In this document: positions 37,691-45,856 of the stretch, one piece after another
How the letters are laid out: the number at the start of each line of letters is the position of its first letter
Numbering within the stretch: position 1 is the stretch's first letter
Source: an uncultured Treponema sp.
GTDB taxonomy: Bacteria > Spirochaetota > Spirochaetia > Treponematales > Treponemataceae
Assembly (NCBI GenBank): GCA_946407195.1
Contig: CAMJNC010000003.1
Location: 1-48,444, forward strand
Length of the DNA stretch: 48,444 bases
Reading direction: 5' to 3'
Notes under the pieces: model-generated
Seen by the model: the letters and a program-made list of their open reading frames with translations, nothing else
Database searches by the model: none
What the model was told of the DNA's origin: nothing
Translations under genes and position numbers: made by a program

Positions 37691-38524
37691 TTATATATAA
37701 TCTGCAATATTAATATTTAATTGATTTTGAATCGCTTTTATACTAATATCATTTTGATTGCCATTATCAATATTTAAATGCATTAATGCAGTATTTTGTG
37801 TCTTTCGAACAGTTAAATCCTCATCTAAATTTGATTCTACAAATACAACTTTTGTCTTATTTAAAATTTCCATGTACTTTAACCAAATATCATCTGTTCT
37901 TAGACAGGTATTTATAATTATTTGTTTATCGAAAGCTGTATTAGATAAAGATTTTGGAGGATATAAAACTCCACCAACACCAATAGCCATTAATGAATGC
38001 GATGGAGTTGAAAGTTTTTTATATTCAAAAATAAAATCATTATATGAATTTAATTCATTATTATCTTTTTTTGTTATTAGAGTAACTCTTCTAGCTGAAA
38101 CAGCATCTGGAAATTTTTTATAAGAGTTATATAAATCTTCAATCATATGTTTTTCATAAATTGTATCATCATCAATTGTTATAATGATTTTATCAGAGAA
38201 TTCTTGCATCGCATAAAAATACTTTTTATGAGGTTTTAAATCTTCATTGCTAGTTCTTATGACTAATCGGGATTTTGTATATTTTAATAATTTGTTAGGA
38301 ATAATATTAGGATCTGTATCATTTCCTAACCACAATATAATTTTTTCTGGTAGAAGTGTTTGATGTAATATTGAACGAATAACTAAATTTACTCTTAGCA
38401 ATCTCGCTGGATACGTGGTTAATGAAACAATAAGATTTGGAATTGTTTTTCTTTTTTTAATACAAGGAATATACAGTCTTAATTCTGTTTTTAATCTCTT
38501 TAAAATTCTATTTAATAAATTCAC
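37691..38524 (-). CDS. GT-A-type glycosyltransferase-like protein
   Basis: A 277-residue cytoplasmic protein. IPNLIVSLTTYPARLLRVNLVI is the first strand and helix of a GT2-like fold, LPEKIILWLGNDTDP the second, and DKIIITIDDDTIYEKHMIEDL carries a DDD metal site. LRTDDIWLKYMEI is the likely acceptor-side acidic block. This family is common in O-antigen and capsule loci but has few characterised members, so no sugar is proposed. The start is GTG at 38524 with AGAGG five bases upstream; no ATG is close. Confidence 0.75.
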   Translation of the reverse strand: MNLLNRILKRLKTELRLYIPCIKKRKTIPNLIVSLTTYPARLLRVNLVIRSILHQTLLPEKIILWLGNDTDPNIIPNKLLKYTKSRLVIRTSNEDLKPHKKYFYAMQEFSDKIIITIDDDTIYEKHMIEDLYNSYKKFPDAVSARRVTLITKKDNNELNSYNDFIFEYKKLSTPSHSLMAIGVGGVLYPPKSLSNTAFDKQIIINTCLRTDDIWLKYMEILNKTKVVFVESNLDEDLTVRKTQNTALMHLNIDNGNQNDISIKAIQNQLNINIADYI

Positions 38525-38626
38525 TTAGACCTCTAAAAAATATTTTATTCCAATATGTTTAATTTTATAACAGATGCAAAAAAAAATAAATATTAAACTT
38601 CTAGTTTATAGAATTACTCTTTAGAT

Positions 38627-38655
38627 TTTACAAATAATATATACTGTGATATATT
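38627..38655 (+). promoter_or_regulatory. Promoter of the ATP-grasp gene (leaderless type)
   Basis: TTTACA (38627-38632), a 17-bp spacer and TATATT (38650-38655), then 6 bases to the ATG at 38662, with no Shine-Dalgarno site. Confidence 0.45.
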
Positions 38656-38661
38656 TCTTTT

Positions 38662-39651
38662 ATGAATATTATTAATAAAACTTTAAGATTATTAAAACAA
38701 TCTGGTGTAAAATATACATTTTTTTATATACTAAAAAAGGGTGGTATAATTGAAGAAGTACCAATTAAACTTTTATTGGAGCGACAAAATTTCTATAAAA
38801 ACTTATCCTTTGAAGAACAAAAAGAAGAATTAGCTTTTTCTTACAAAAATTCATTAAAAAAAGAAATAAATTTAATAACCCCACAAACATTTAGTGAAAA
38901 GATTCAATGGCTTAAATTATATGATTCAACAAAAATAAAAGCTGATTTATCTGATAAATATTTGGCACCTAAATTAATAAAAAAACAGTTTGAAAATCGT
39001 ATAAATATTATTCCACAATTGGGAGTTTGGAATAATGCTGAAGAAATTGATTTTGATAAATTACCAGAAAAATTTGTATTAAAATGCAATCATGGTTCTG
39101 CCATGAATATAATAGTTAAAAATAAACAGAATTTAAATATTCCTAAAACACGTAAAAAATTAAATAATTGGTTAAAAATAGATTATGCATATGTAAATGG
39201 TATGTATGAGAATCATTATACTTTTATAGACAGAAAAATAATTGCAGAACAATTCATAGAAGAGATGGATGGAAATCTTCATGATTATAAATTTCATTGT
39301 TTTAATGGAGTCCCTAAATATATCGAATTTATTGGGGATAGAATTTCAAATACTCATACTATTCATTCTTCAATTTATACAACTGATTGGATAAGAACAG
39401 ATATATGTTTTAATTCAGATACACCATACTTAAATGATTACGAAAAACCTGAAAAACTTAATGATATGATTGAACTTGCAAAAGAAATGTCAAAACCTTT
39501 TACATATGTTCGAGTTGATTTCTATTATATTAATAATAAAATATATTTTGGTGAAATTACTTTTACCCCTGATTCTGGATTTATAAAATTCAATAATGAT
39601 AAAATTGATAAACAGTGGGGAGAATGGATTATAATTTCACAAAAAAATTAA
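38662..39651 (+). CDS. TupA-like ATP-grasp protein
   Basis: A 329-residue protein of the ATPgrasp_TupA family, named after TupA of teichuronopeptide synthesis in alkaliphilic Bacillus. Family blocks: TFSEKIQWLKLYD, DLSDKYLAPKLI, PEKFVLKCNHGSAMNII, IIAEQFIEEMDGNLHDYKF and YVRVDFYYINNKIYFGEITF, with the acidic metal ligands in the last. ATP-grasp enzymes join a carboxylate to an amine, so an amide-linked amino acid on a uronic acid or on an amino sugar is a reasonable role; Ugd and WecE in the window could supply such groups. The stop overlaps the convergent Wzi-like gene by 3 bp. It is AT-rich like its neighbours. Confidence 0.8.
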   Translation: MNIINKTLRLLKQSGVKYTFFYILKKGGIIEEVPIKLLLERQNFYKNLSFEEQKEELAFSYKNSLKKEINLITPQTFSEKIQWLKLYDSTKIKADLSDKYLAPKLIKKQFENRINIIPQLGVWNNAEEIDFDKLPEKFVLKCNHGSAMNIIVKNKQNLNIPKTRKKLNNWLKIDYAYVNGMYENHYTFIDRKIIAEQFIEEMDGNLHDYKFHCFNGVPKYIEFIGDRISNTHTIHSSIYTTDWIRTDICFNSDTPYLNDYEKPEKLNDMIELAKEMSKPFTYVRVDFYYINNKIYFGEITFTPDSGFIKFNNDKIDKQWGEWIIISQKN

Positions 39652-41366
39652 AAGTTATATTTTAATGCGGCATTGAATTTAAAACCATGTGTTGGGTCAT
39701 TGTTTTCAAAATCATTATATTGTAATTTCATAAATGCAATTCCAAAATTTCCAGAAAAGTTTTCCATAAAGAATAATTCCTGTTCTAATGCAATAAACAA
39801 ATATGTTTTTAATGATTGTGTATGTCTATTTTCATCGGTTACTGCTGCACCCACAGCCTGAGAGAATAAATAATTATTATCAGGACAAGATCTATGAAAA
39901 TATAGGAATGTAGAACCTTTAGGATAATATATTTTTATACCTACAAATTGACTATTTCCTGCATATCCAGTACCTGCTCCAAGAATTTGTCCTTTATTTG
40001 TGTATCCATGAATAATTCCACCGTGTGAATAAAAACCACCATAGGGCCATTGAAATTGAAAATCTTGAGACATTTCAAAATTATTAAATTCTAAAAACAA
40101 TTCACCTCGTATTTTTCTAGAAGTACTTATTGGCAGAATTTGTTTCATGCCTATTGTAAAAATTGCTGTATGAAATAAATCTACAGAATAACGAGTAGGA
40201 AAATCATCGATTCCATATTCACCGTATACTTCAAAACCTATTTTATTAAATTTCCAGTCAATAAAAAGGGTAACCTTTCCGTCTTCACCATCACCAACCC
40301 AATCATTAGCTTTGGACATTGTTATAAATCTTGCTAAATACTTTAAATTTTTAGTTTTCCAAGTCGTAACGTATATCCTGTTCATTCCAATTGTAATGTT
40401 AGGTATAAATGAAGGGGCAAAGGAAGCTGACATGGCCGTCAACATTCTTCTATCGTTTGTTGAATTATTATCAAAATAACTTGATTCTTCTAACATACCT
40501 ACCCAGATTCTTCCTTCGATATCTCCAATGTAATAGTTTATAAAAGGAAGGGTAATTTGAGTACGTCTTAAACCAATATCAAGTTTTGGATAAGAAGGTG
40601 CGTTATTGCTTCCAAGCATAGGATTCAACCATGCAGGTCCTAACCATGGATTTTGAGTTCCAAATCCAATAGTAAAAGATTTCCAGTTCCAACGAATTTC
40701 GGAATCACCCCAATCATATGTCCAAAAGGAAGAATCTCCATATCTTTGAACTAAATCAATATTTGATCTCCAGAAATAACTATGACTATCTTCATATGCA
40801 CCTGGTAAATAATCATAATCTTTATTCTGCATCCAACTAACCTGCGGCTTAAAAGTCAACTCAAATCCATACCCCTCAAGCCTTACTCCTGCAGTCAGCG
40901 CTGTATTATAGCCACGGCCCTGCCACAATGCTCCATCGTTTTGCCCATAAGGTGCTGCTGTATTATAACTATTAAACCATTCCGGGCCATAGACTCGTGC
41001 AACTAACCCCTGATTTATGCCTCTCATAAACCAGGGGTCTACCGGATTTGAAGCCTGCCACAGTGTATATCTTGTTCCAAGATTGATTTTTTTCCAGATA
41101 TTTGCGTCGCTTTCTGCGCCGTCTGCACGAACTTTGGTAAAAGTGCCATCTTCATTTTCTTCGAAGTTTTCTACTTCCTTAAAGTTCCATACGCTGTCGC
41201 TCAAAGTGCGGTAACCAAGGGTAGGGCGTTCTACGACTCCGTTTAGCGAAAGAAAGTCGTAGTATTCTTCTTCCACACTTTTTAGGGCTTCCTGAGCTGT
41301 AAGCGTAAGGGGAAAGAGGCAGAAAATCAAAACTGATATAAAAATCTTAAGTGCTGATTTTTTCAT
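39648..41366 (-). CDS. Wzi-family capsule-assembly outer-membrane protein
   Basis: A 572-residue secreted beta-barrel. The signal peptide ends near LTLTAQ (residue ~25). A helical N-terminal segment (VEEEYYDFLSLNGVVERPTLGYRTL) precedes a barrel rich in Trp and Tyr. Blocks such as GRGYNTALTAGVRLEGYGFELTFKP, FGTQNPWLGPAWLNPM, and IDFDWKFNKI-like strands resemble Wzi proteins, which bind exported capsule. The last residues, FNAALKYNF, are a typical C-terminal barrel strand. Of the three barrels in the window this is the most confident Wzi. It follows rmlD with AGAGAGA before the ATG. The 5' part of the gene (near 41000-41366) is less AT-rich than its 3' part. Confidence 0.78.
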   Translation of the reverse strand: MKKSALKIFISVLIFCLFPLTLTAQEALKSVEEEYYDFLSLNGVVERPTLGYRTLSDSVWNFKEVENFEENEDGTFTKVRADGAESDANIWKKINLGTRYTLWQASNPVDPWFMRGINQGLVARVYGPEWFNSYNTAAPYGQNDGALWQGRGYNTALTAGVRLEGYGFELTFKPQVSWMQNKDYDYLPGAYEDSHSYFWRSNIDLVQRYGDSSFWTYDWGDSEIRWNWKSFTIGFGTQNPWLGPAWLNPMLGSNNAPSYPKLDIGLRRTQITLPFINYYIGDIEGRIWVGMLEESSYFDNNSTNDRRMLTAMSASFAPSFIPNITIGMNRIYVTTWKTKNLKYLARFITMSKANDWVGDGEDGKVTLFIDWKFNKIGFEVYGEYGIDDFPTRYSVDLFHTAIFTIGMKQILPISTSRKIRGELFLEFNNFEMSQDFQFQWPYGGFYSHGGIIHGYTNKGQILGAGTGYAGNSQFVGIKIYYPKGSTFLYFHRSCPDNNYLFSQAVGAAVTDENRHTQSLKTYLFIALEQELFFMENFSGNFGIAFMKLQYNDFENNDPTHGFKFNAALKYNF

Positions 41367-41379
41367 AAATCTCTCTTGA

Positions 41380-42330
41380 TTATAGCGGATTAAAACGCTC
41401 GCTTTTCATAAACTTTTCAAGACTGCTTTTCCATTCTGGAATTTTGAGTTTAAGAGCCTTTGAGATTTTTTCCTTGCTGAGAACAGAATATGCAGGACGC
41501 TGAACTGCAGCTCCGTATTCTTCTGTTGTACAAGGCATTACCTGGCAGTCCTGAGTAATTCTTCCGGTTTTATGTCCAAGTCGGTAAATCTCTGAAGCAA
41601 ACTCGTACCAGTTGGTTTGTCCTTCATTAGTAAAATGATAGATTCCGTAAGCAGGTGCGCTGTTCTTTCCAAAGAAGGATTTTGCATTATCATTTTTGTC
41701 TATAAAGCGGAGGATTGCAGCAGCCAGGTCTGGTGCATAAGTTGGTGTTCCAAATTGGTCGTTTACCACGCGGATCTGGTCATGGCTGTTCATAAGCTTT
41801 GTCATTGTGTATACAAAATTGCGTCCATCAAAGCCATAGAGCCATGCAGTGCGAATAATGTAGTAAGTATTCATCTCCTTCATTATCGCATCTTCGCCAG
41901 CTGCTTTAGTTTTTCCGTATACTCCAAGCGGAGCTTTAGGCATATCCTCGGTATATGGAGAGCTTCCGTTGCCGCCAAATACATAATCAGTTGAAATATG
42001 AATAAGCTTGGCGCCAATAGAGCGGGCAACACGTGCAATATTAAGAGGGCCGTCTGCATTAAGCTTTTCAGCAAGCTCAGTATCTTCTTCTGCCTTGTCT
42101 ACATTTGTGTAGGCAGAGCAGTTAATAATCCATTTGATTTTGCGGTCGCCCTTAGGGAGATCTGAAGGGAAATAAGCGGCAGTTTCAATCTTGTTTGTAA
42201 AATCAAGAAGTGCCTGAGGATCTGTTATATCAACTTCCTTGTCTGTACCAACCCAAGGTAATTTTTTTTCATCAAGCTGCTTTGCAACCTCACTTCCAAG
42301 CATACCTTTGCAACCGATTAACCAGATCAT
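41380..42330 (-). CDS. rmlD: dTDP-4-dehydrorhamnose reductase
   Basis: A 316-residue short-chain dehydrogenase that makes dTDP-L-rhamnose, the last step of the pathway. MIWLIGCKGMLGSEVAKQL is the nucleotide-binding Gly motif, INCSAYTNVDKAEED the conserved block after it, and HISTDYVFGG with YGKTKAAGE supplies the S/T-Y-K catalytic set (YxxxK). RTAWLYG and VVNDQFGTPTYAPDLA complete the RmlD signature. The insert reading TAAYFPSDLPKGDRKIK near residue 55 is longer than in E. coli RmlD. RmlA, B and C are not in the window. AAGGGGA precedes the ATG; it is the middle gene of a three-gene unit. Confidence 0.92.
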   Translation of the reverse strand: MIWLIGCKGMLGSEVAKQLDEKKLPWVGTDKEVDITDPQALLDFTNKIETAAYFPSDLPKGDRKIKWIINCSAYTNVDKAEEDTELAEKLNADGPLNIARVARSIGAKLIHISTDYVFGGNGSSPYTEDMPKAPLGVYGKTKAAGEDAIMKEMNTYYIIRTAWLYGFDGRNFVYTMTKLMNSHDQIRVVNDQFGTPTYAPDLAAAILRFIDKNDNAKSFFGKNSAPAYGIYHFTNEGQTNWYEFASEIYRLGHKTGRITQDCQVMPCTTEEYGAAVQRPAYSVLSKEKISKALKLKIPEWKSSLEKFMKSERFNPL

Positions 42331-42340
42331 TTTCTTCCCC

Positions 42341-43063
42341 TTAAAATTTCTTAAAAATAAATGAACAGAATGTATTGATTCTGTTTATAAATGATGTTTG
42401 AATTCGCTCTGTAAAGAACGGAACTCTAGGTGCATTTACACCACCAATGCCATAAAGTACCCAGTTATCTCCGTCTCTGAATAAGAGAATACAGATTTTC
42501 ATTTTACGTGGCCATACACAGTCAAATTTGTCCAGATAGCGAAGCTTGTTTGTGTTAACTGCTGTATAAAGAATAGAATCACTTGCTCTTGTAAGTTCAA
42601 TATCTTCTTTTACAAGGTCAAAAGGCTCCATAATAAGGTCTGCCTTAATGCTTTTTCCATCTGCACGTTCAACTGTTTCAACAATTTCTGCTGAATCATA
42701 AAGATTATACCAGGCTTCTGCACGAACAGAATAATAAGGAATACCGGCATATTCAGGTACGTTGTTCAAAAGCTTTTCAAGACGCTGAGGAAGGTCTTCG
42801 TTACCCTTATATGGCTTAATCTGAATAACTTCTGCAAGATATTTAGGATTTAAATTATGAATTTCTGCAAGAAGACTGTCGCCAAGAGTAGTTTCACCCT
42901 TTTTAAGGCTGATAAATTTTTCATAATTGATGTTTTTAATGAGGATTTCACCTGTGCTAAGCTGATTTCTTTCATCAACGGTGAGTTTACTGTTAAAAGG
43001 ATCGGCAATGGCTGTAGAAAGAAGAGAAATTAAAACAAAAGCGGTACAAAGAATCTTTTTCAT
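42341..43063 (-). CDS. Secreted protein of a spirochaete-type family (DUF6675-like)
   Basis: A 240-residue protein with a signal peptide (cleavage after STAIA, residue ~20). The mature part starts DPFNSKLTVDERNQLSTGEIL and contains a mixed alpha/beta region with a run of conserved-looking aromatic residues (YAGIPYYSVRAEAWYNLYDS). It ends in a hydrophobic amphipathic tail (FCSFIFKKF). It resembles the DUF6675 group seen in treponemes, from memory only. No catalytic motif is evident and no function is proposed. It heads the unit with rmlD and the Wzi-like gene. AGGAGG lies 4 bases before the ATG. Confidence 0.65.
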   Translation of the reverse strand: MKKILCTAFVLISLLSTAIADPFNSKLTVDERNQLSTGEILIKNINYEKFISLKKGETTLGDSLLAEIHNLNPKYLAEVIQIKPYKGNEDLPQRLEKLLNNVPEYAGIPYYSVRAEAWYNLYDSAEIVETVERADGKSIKADLIMEPFDLVKEDIELTRASDSILYTAVNTNKLRYLDKFDCVWPRKMKICILLFRDGDNWVLYGIGGVNAPRVPFFTERIQTSFINRINTFCSFIFKKF

Positions 43064-43074
43064 ATTGTCCTCCT

Positions 43075-43103
43075 ATTATATTCTAAAACACCCAAACATT
43101 CAA
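43075..43103 (-). promoter_or_regulatory. Promoter of the DUF6675-like / rmlD / Wzi unit
   Basis: Minus strand: TTGAAT (43103-43098), 17 bp, TATAAT (43080-43075), then 11 bases to the ATG at 43063. The predicted transcription start falls within or just after the AGGAGG, so the true start, or the promoter used, needs mapping. Confidence 0.5.
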
Positions 43104-43129
43104 TTAATTACACTGCGTGGCAATCTATT

Positions 43130-43158
43130 TTGCAAGTAAATCAAACATGTGCTATAAT
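43130..43158 (+). promoter_or_regulatory. Promoter of the aminotransferase / glgA pair (leaderless type)
   Basis: TTGCAA (43130-43135), 17 bp, TATAAT (43153-43158), then 8 bases to the ATG at 43167. The -10 box is a perfect consensus and no Shine-Dalgarno sequence lies between it and the ATG, making this the clearest leaderless candidate in the window. Confidence 0.6.
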
Positions 43159-43166
43159 AATTTATT

Positions 43167-44354
43167 ATGATTTCAAAGAAAGTTAAAGATATTGTTGAAA
43201 GTCCTTCTAACGGTGTAATCCGCAAGATGTTTGAAGAAGGCGCCATTCTTAAGCAGAAATACGGCGCAGATAAAGTATACGATTTTAGTATTGGTAATCC
43301 AGATCTGGATCCTCCTCAGAAGGTTGTAGATGCTGTTCGCGAAGTTGCAGCTGATACAACACATCTCCGTCATGGTTATATGCCAAACGCAGGCTATCCG
43401 GAAACTCGTGCTGCTATGGCTGCAAAAACAACTAAAGAACAGGGCGTTCCAGTTACTGCAGACTGTGTAGTTATGGAAGTAGGTGCGGGTGGTGCACTTA
43501 ATGTTATTCTTAAAGCACTCCTCAATGCCGGAGAAGAAATTGTTATTCCATGCCCATATTTTGCTGAATATAACAACTATGTTCATAATCACGATGGTGA
43601 AGTTGTTCCTGTAAAGACTAAAACTGATTTTTCCCTTGATATTGATGCTATAAAAGCTGCACTTGGTCCTAAAACTGCAGCTGTCCTCATCAATTCACCA
43701 AACAATCCAAGTGGCCGTATTTATGATGAAGCTGATATTCTTGCTCTTACAGCTGCTCTTAAAGAGTTTGGGGCAAAAACAGGCCGTTATCCTTACCTGA
43801 TTTGTGATGAACCTTACCGCGATATTACTTATGGCAAAAAGGTCGCTACAGTTTTCGATAAATACGAATATGCTGTAATTGCTACTTCTTTTGCTAAGAA
43901 CCTTAGTGTTCCTGGCGAGCGTGTCGGTTATGTCTGTATTAATCCGGCATGTCCGGAAAAAGCTGATTTTATGGCAGCCGCTATATTCTGTACCCGTGTT
44001 CTTGGTTATGTAAACTGCCCGGCCTTTTTCCAGAAGGTTATTGCAAAGAGCTGGGATGCTGAATGCGATTTTTCTACCTACGAAAAGCGCATGAAAGAAA
44101 TCTGCGAGGTTATGGACTATGCAGGTCTTCAGTATGCAAAACCGGAAGGAGCCTTCTACCTTTGGGTAAAATGCCCTGACAAGTGGAATGATGATGATAT
44201 GGCATTTACAAATCATCTTAAAAAATACAATATTCTCTGCGCACCAGGAAGCGGCTTTGCCGGTAAGGGCTGGTTCAGAATTGCTTACTGCTGCTCAGAA
44301 CAGTCAATAATCAACAGTAAAGAGGCCTTCTACAAGGCCGTTCATGAAGATTAG
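43167..44354 (+). CDS. PLP-dependent class I/II aminotransferase
   Basis: A 395-residue fold-type I aminotransferase related to aspartate aminotransferases. VYDFSIGNPDLDPPQKVVDAV opens the substrate-binding arm, GAGGALNVILKAL binds the cofactor phosphate, and LINSPNNPSGRIY is the conserved Asn-Pro-Asn loop. The PLP lysine is K244 in ATSFAKNLSVPGERVGY, and FRIAYCCSE near the C-terminus has the carboxylate-binding Arg. Amino acid specificity cannot be set from sequence. It is co-transcribed with glgA, 9 bp away, but no shared pathway is obvious. Confidence 0.88.
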   Translation: MISKKVKDIVESPSNGVIRKMFEEGAILKQKYGADKVYDFSIGNPDLDPPQKVVDAVREVAADTTHLRHGYMPNAGYPETRAAMAAKTTKEQGVPVTADCVVMEVGAGGALNVILKALLNAGEEIVIPCPYFAEYNNYVHNHDGEVVPVKTKTDFSLDIDAIKAALGPKTAAVLINSPNNPSGRIYDEADILALTAALKEFGAKTGRYPYLICDEPYRDITYGKKVATVFDKYEYAVIATSFAKNLSVPGERVGYVCINPACPEKADFMAAAIFCTRVLGYVNCPAFFQKVIAKSWDAECDFSTYEKRMKEICEVMDYAGLQYAKPEGAFYLWVKCPDKWNDDDMAFTNHLKKYNILCAPGSGFAGKGWFRIAYCCSEQSIINSKEAFYKAVHED

Positions 44355-44363
44355 GAGAAACTT

Positions 44364-45854
44364 ATGAAAATTTTAATGGTAACTTCGGAAACAGTTCCTT
44401 TTGCTAAAACCGGCGGACTCGCAGACGCAGTTTCTGCACTCGCTATTAATCTTAGAAAACAGGGGCACGATGTACGCATTGTAATGCCACGTTATTATAA
44501 AATTGACCGTAATAAGCTAAAGGCAATAGATGCTCCTCTTGCTGTTGCTGCTGGTACCATTGAAACCTGGGTAAAAATTTACGAAGCTCCGCTTCCCGGA
44601 ACTGATGTTCCTGTTTATTTTATTGACCACGAGCAGTGCTTTGGCCGCGATGGTATTTATGGTACTAAGGCTGAACCTGATTTTCATGATAACCCATACC
44701 GTTCGGCTGTATTATGCCACGGTGCCTTCCAGCTTTGCCGTATGCTCGGCTGGTATCCTGATATTATGCATGCTCACGACTGGTTCTGTTGTCTGGTCCC
44801 TGTGCTTTTGAAACATGTTTGCCGTAATGGATATTTTGCTCACACAGCAAGTGTTATGACAATTCATAACCTCGGCTATCAGGGCTGGTACAGTAAAGAT
44901 TCATTCCCGGCTCTAGGTGTAGACTGGAATCTTTACCATGGCGCAGGCTTTGAACGAAATGGCAGTATAAACCTTCTTCAGGCTGGAATTTCATGTGCAG
45001 ATATGATTACAACTGTTTCTCCAACTTATGCCGGTGAAATGCAGAGCGTAGAAGGCGGATTTGGTCTGGATGGTCTTTTAAGAGTTCGTTCAGACGTAGT
45101 TCGCGGTGTTCTCAACGGCTGCGACCTCGAAACCTGGAATCCTAAAACAGATAAGCTTCTTCCTGCAAACTTTGATTACAAAGATTTAAGTGGAAAAGCA
45201 AAGTGTAAGGAAGCACTCCAGAAACGCATGGGCCTCCCTGTAAAAAAGGATGTGCCAGTAATTGGTATTGTAACCCGCCTTGCAGATCAGAAAGGTATTG
45301 CTGAAGTATTTGCTCCATCTTATGGAAGCATTTACAGTATCTGTACAAATATGGATGTTCAATTTGCAATTCTCGGAAGTGGCGAAAAGTGGTGTGAAGA
45401 CGAAATTAATTCGCTCCAGGCAAAGCTTCCAAATCTTCGTGCATACATCGGTTATGACGAAAGCCTCAGCCACTTAATTGAAGCTGGCTCCGACTTTTTC
45501 TTAATGCCTTCACGTTATGAACCTTGTGGCTTAAACCAGATGTACTCAATGCTTTATGGAACTCTCCCAATCGTACGCCGCACTGGTGGTCTTGCAGATA
45601 CAGTAGAGCAGTATAATCAGGAAAATGGAGATGGAACAGGCTTCCTCTTTGACGCGCTCACTCCGGGTGCCGTATACGACACTACAGGCTGGGCAGTATG
45701 GGCATACTACAACAAAAAGGATCATATCAAAAAGATGCAGGTTCGCGGTATGCAGAAGAATTTCAGCTGGGATACCAGCGCTCAGAACTACGTTGGAATC
45801 TATTCCGACGCACTCTGGCGTGGCTGCGGCATAAATACCGCGGACTGGAAATAG
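44364..45854 (+). CDS. glgA: Glycogen synthase (ADP-glucose type)
   Basis: A 496-residue GT5 enzyme that extends alpha-1,4-glucan from ADP-glucose. MKILMVTSETVPFAKTGGLADAV contains the KTGGL donor-binding loop at residues 15-19. MHAHDWFCCLVP, TIHNLGYQGWY, LLQAGISCADMITTVSPTYA and NGCDLETWNP are the family blocks in the N-terminal half. GIVTRLADQKGI and MPSRYEPCGLNQMYSMLYGTLPIVRRTGGLADTV, which carries the catalytic E-x7-type pair, lie in the C-terminal half. Length is normal. Its stop lies 2 bp from that of the convergent beta-propeller gene, with no terminator visible. Confidence 0.95.
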   Translation: MKILMVTSETVPFAKTGGLADAVSALAINLRKQGHDVRIVMPRYYKIDRNKLKAIDAPLAVAAGTIETWVKIYEAPLPGTDVPVYFIDHEQCFGRDGIYGTKAEPDFHDNPYRSAVLCHGAFQLCRMLGWYPDIMHAHDWFCCLVPVLLKHVCRNGYFAHTASVMTIHNLGYQGWYSKDSFPALGVDWNLYHGAGFERNGSINLLQAGISCADMITTVSPTYAGEMQSVEGGFGLDGLLRVRSDVVRGVLNGCDLETWNPKTDKLLPANFDYKDLSGKAKCKEALQKRMGLPVKKDVPVIGIVTRLADQKGIAEVFAPSYGSIYSICTNMDVQFAILGSGEKWCEDEINSLQAKLPNLRAYIGYDESLSHLIEAGSDFFLMPSRYEPCGLNQMYSMLYGTLPIVRRTGGLADTVEQYNQENGDGTGFLFDALTPGAVYDTTGWAVWAYYNKKDHIKKMQVRGMQKNFSWDTSAQNYVGIYSDALWRGCGINTADWK

Positions 45855-45856
45855 AT

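Noticed and set aside
37691-37706. TATAAT-like sequence just before the Wzx gene as a leaderless promoter
   Set aside because: No -35 at a suitable distance, and the hexamer is only 3 bases from the ATG; it coincides with the stop of the upstream gene in very AT-rich DNA.
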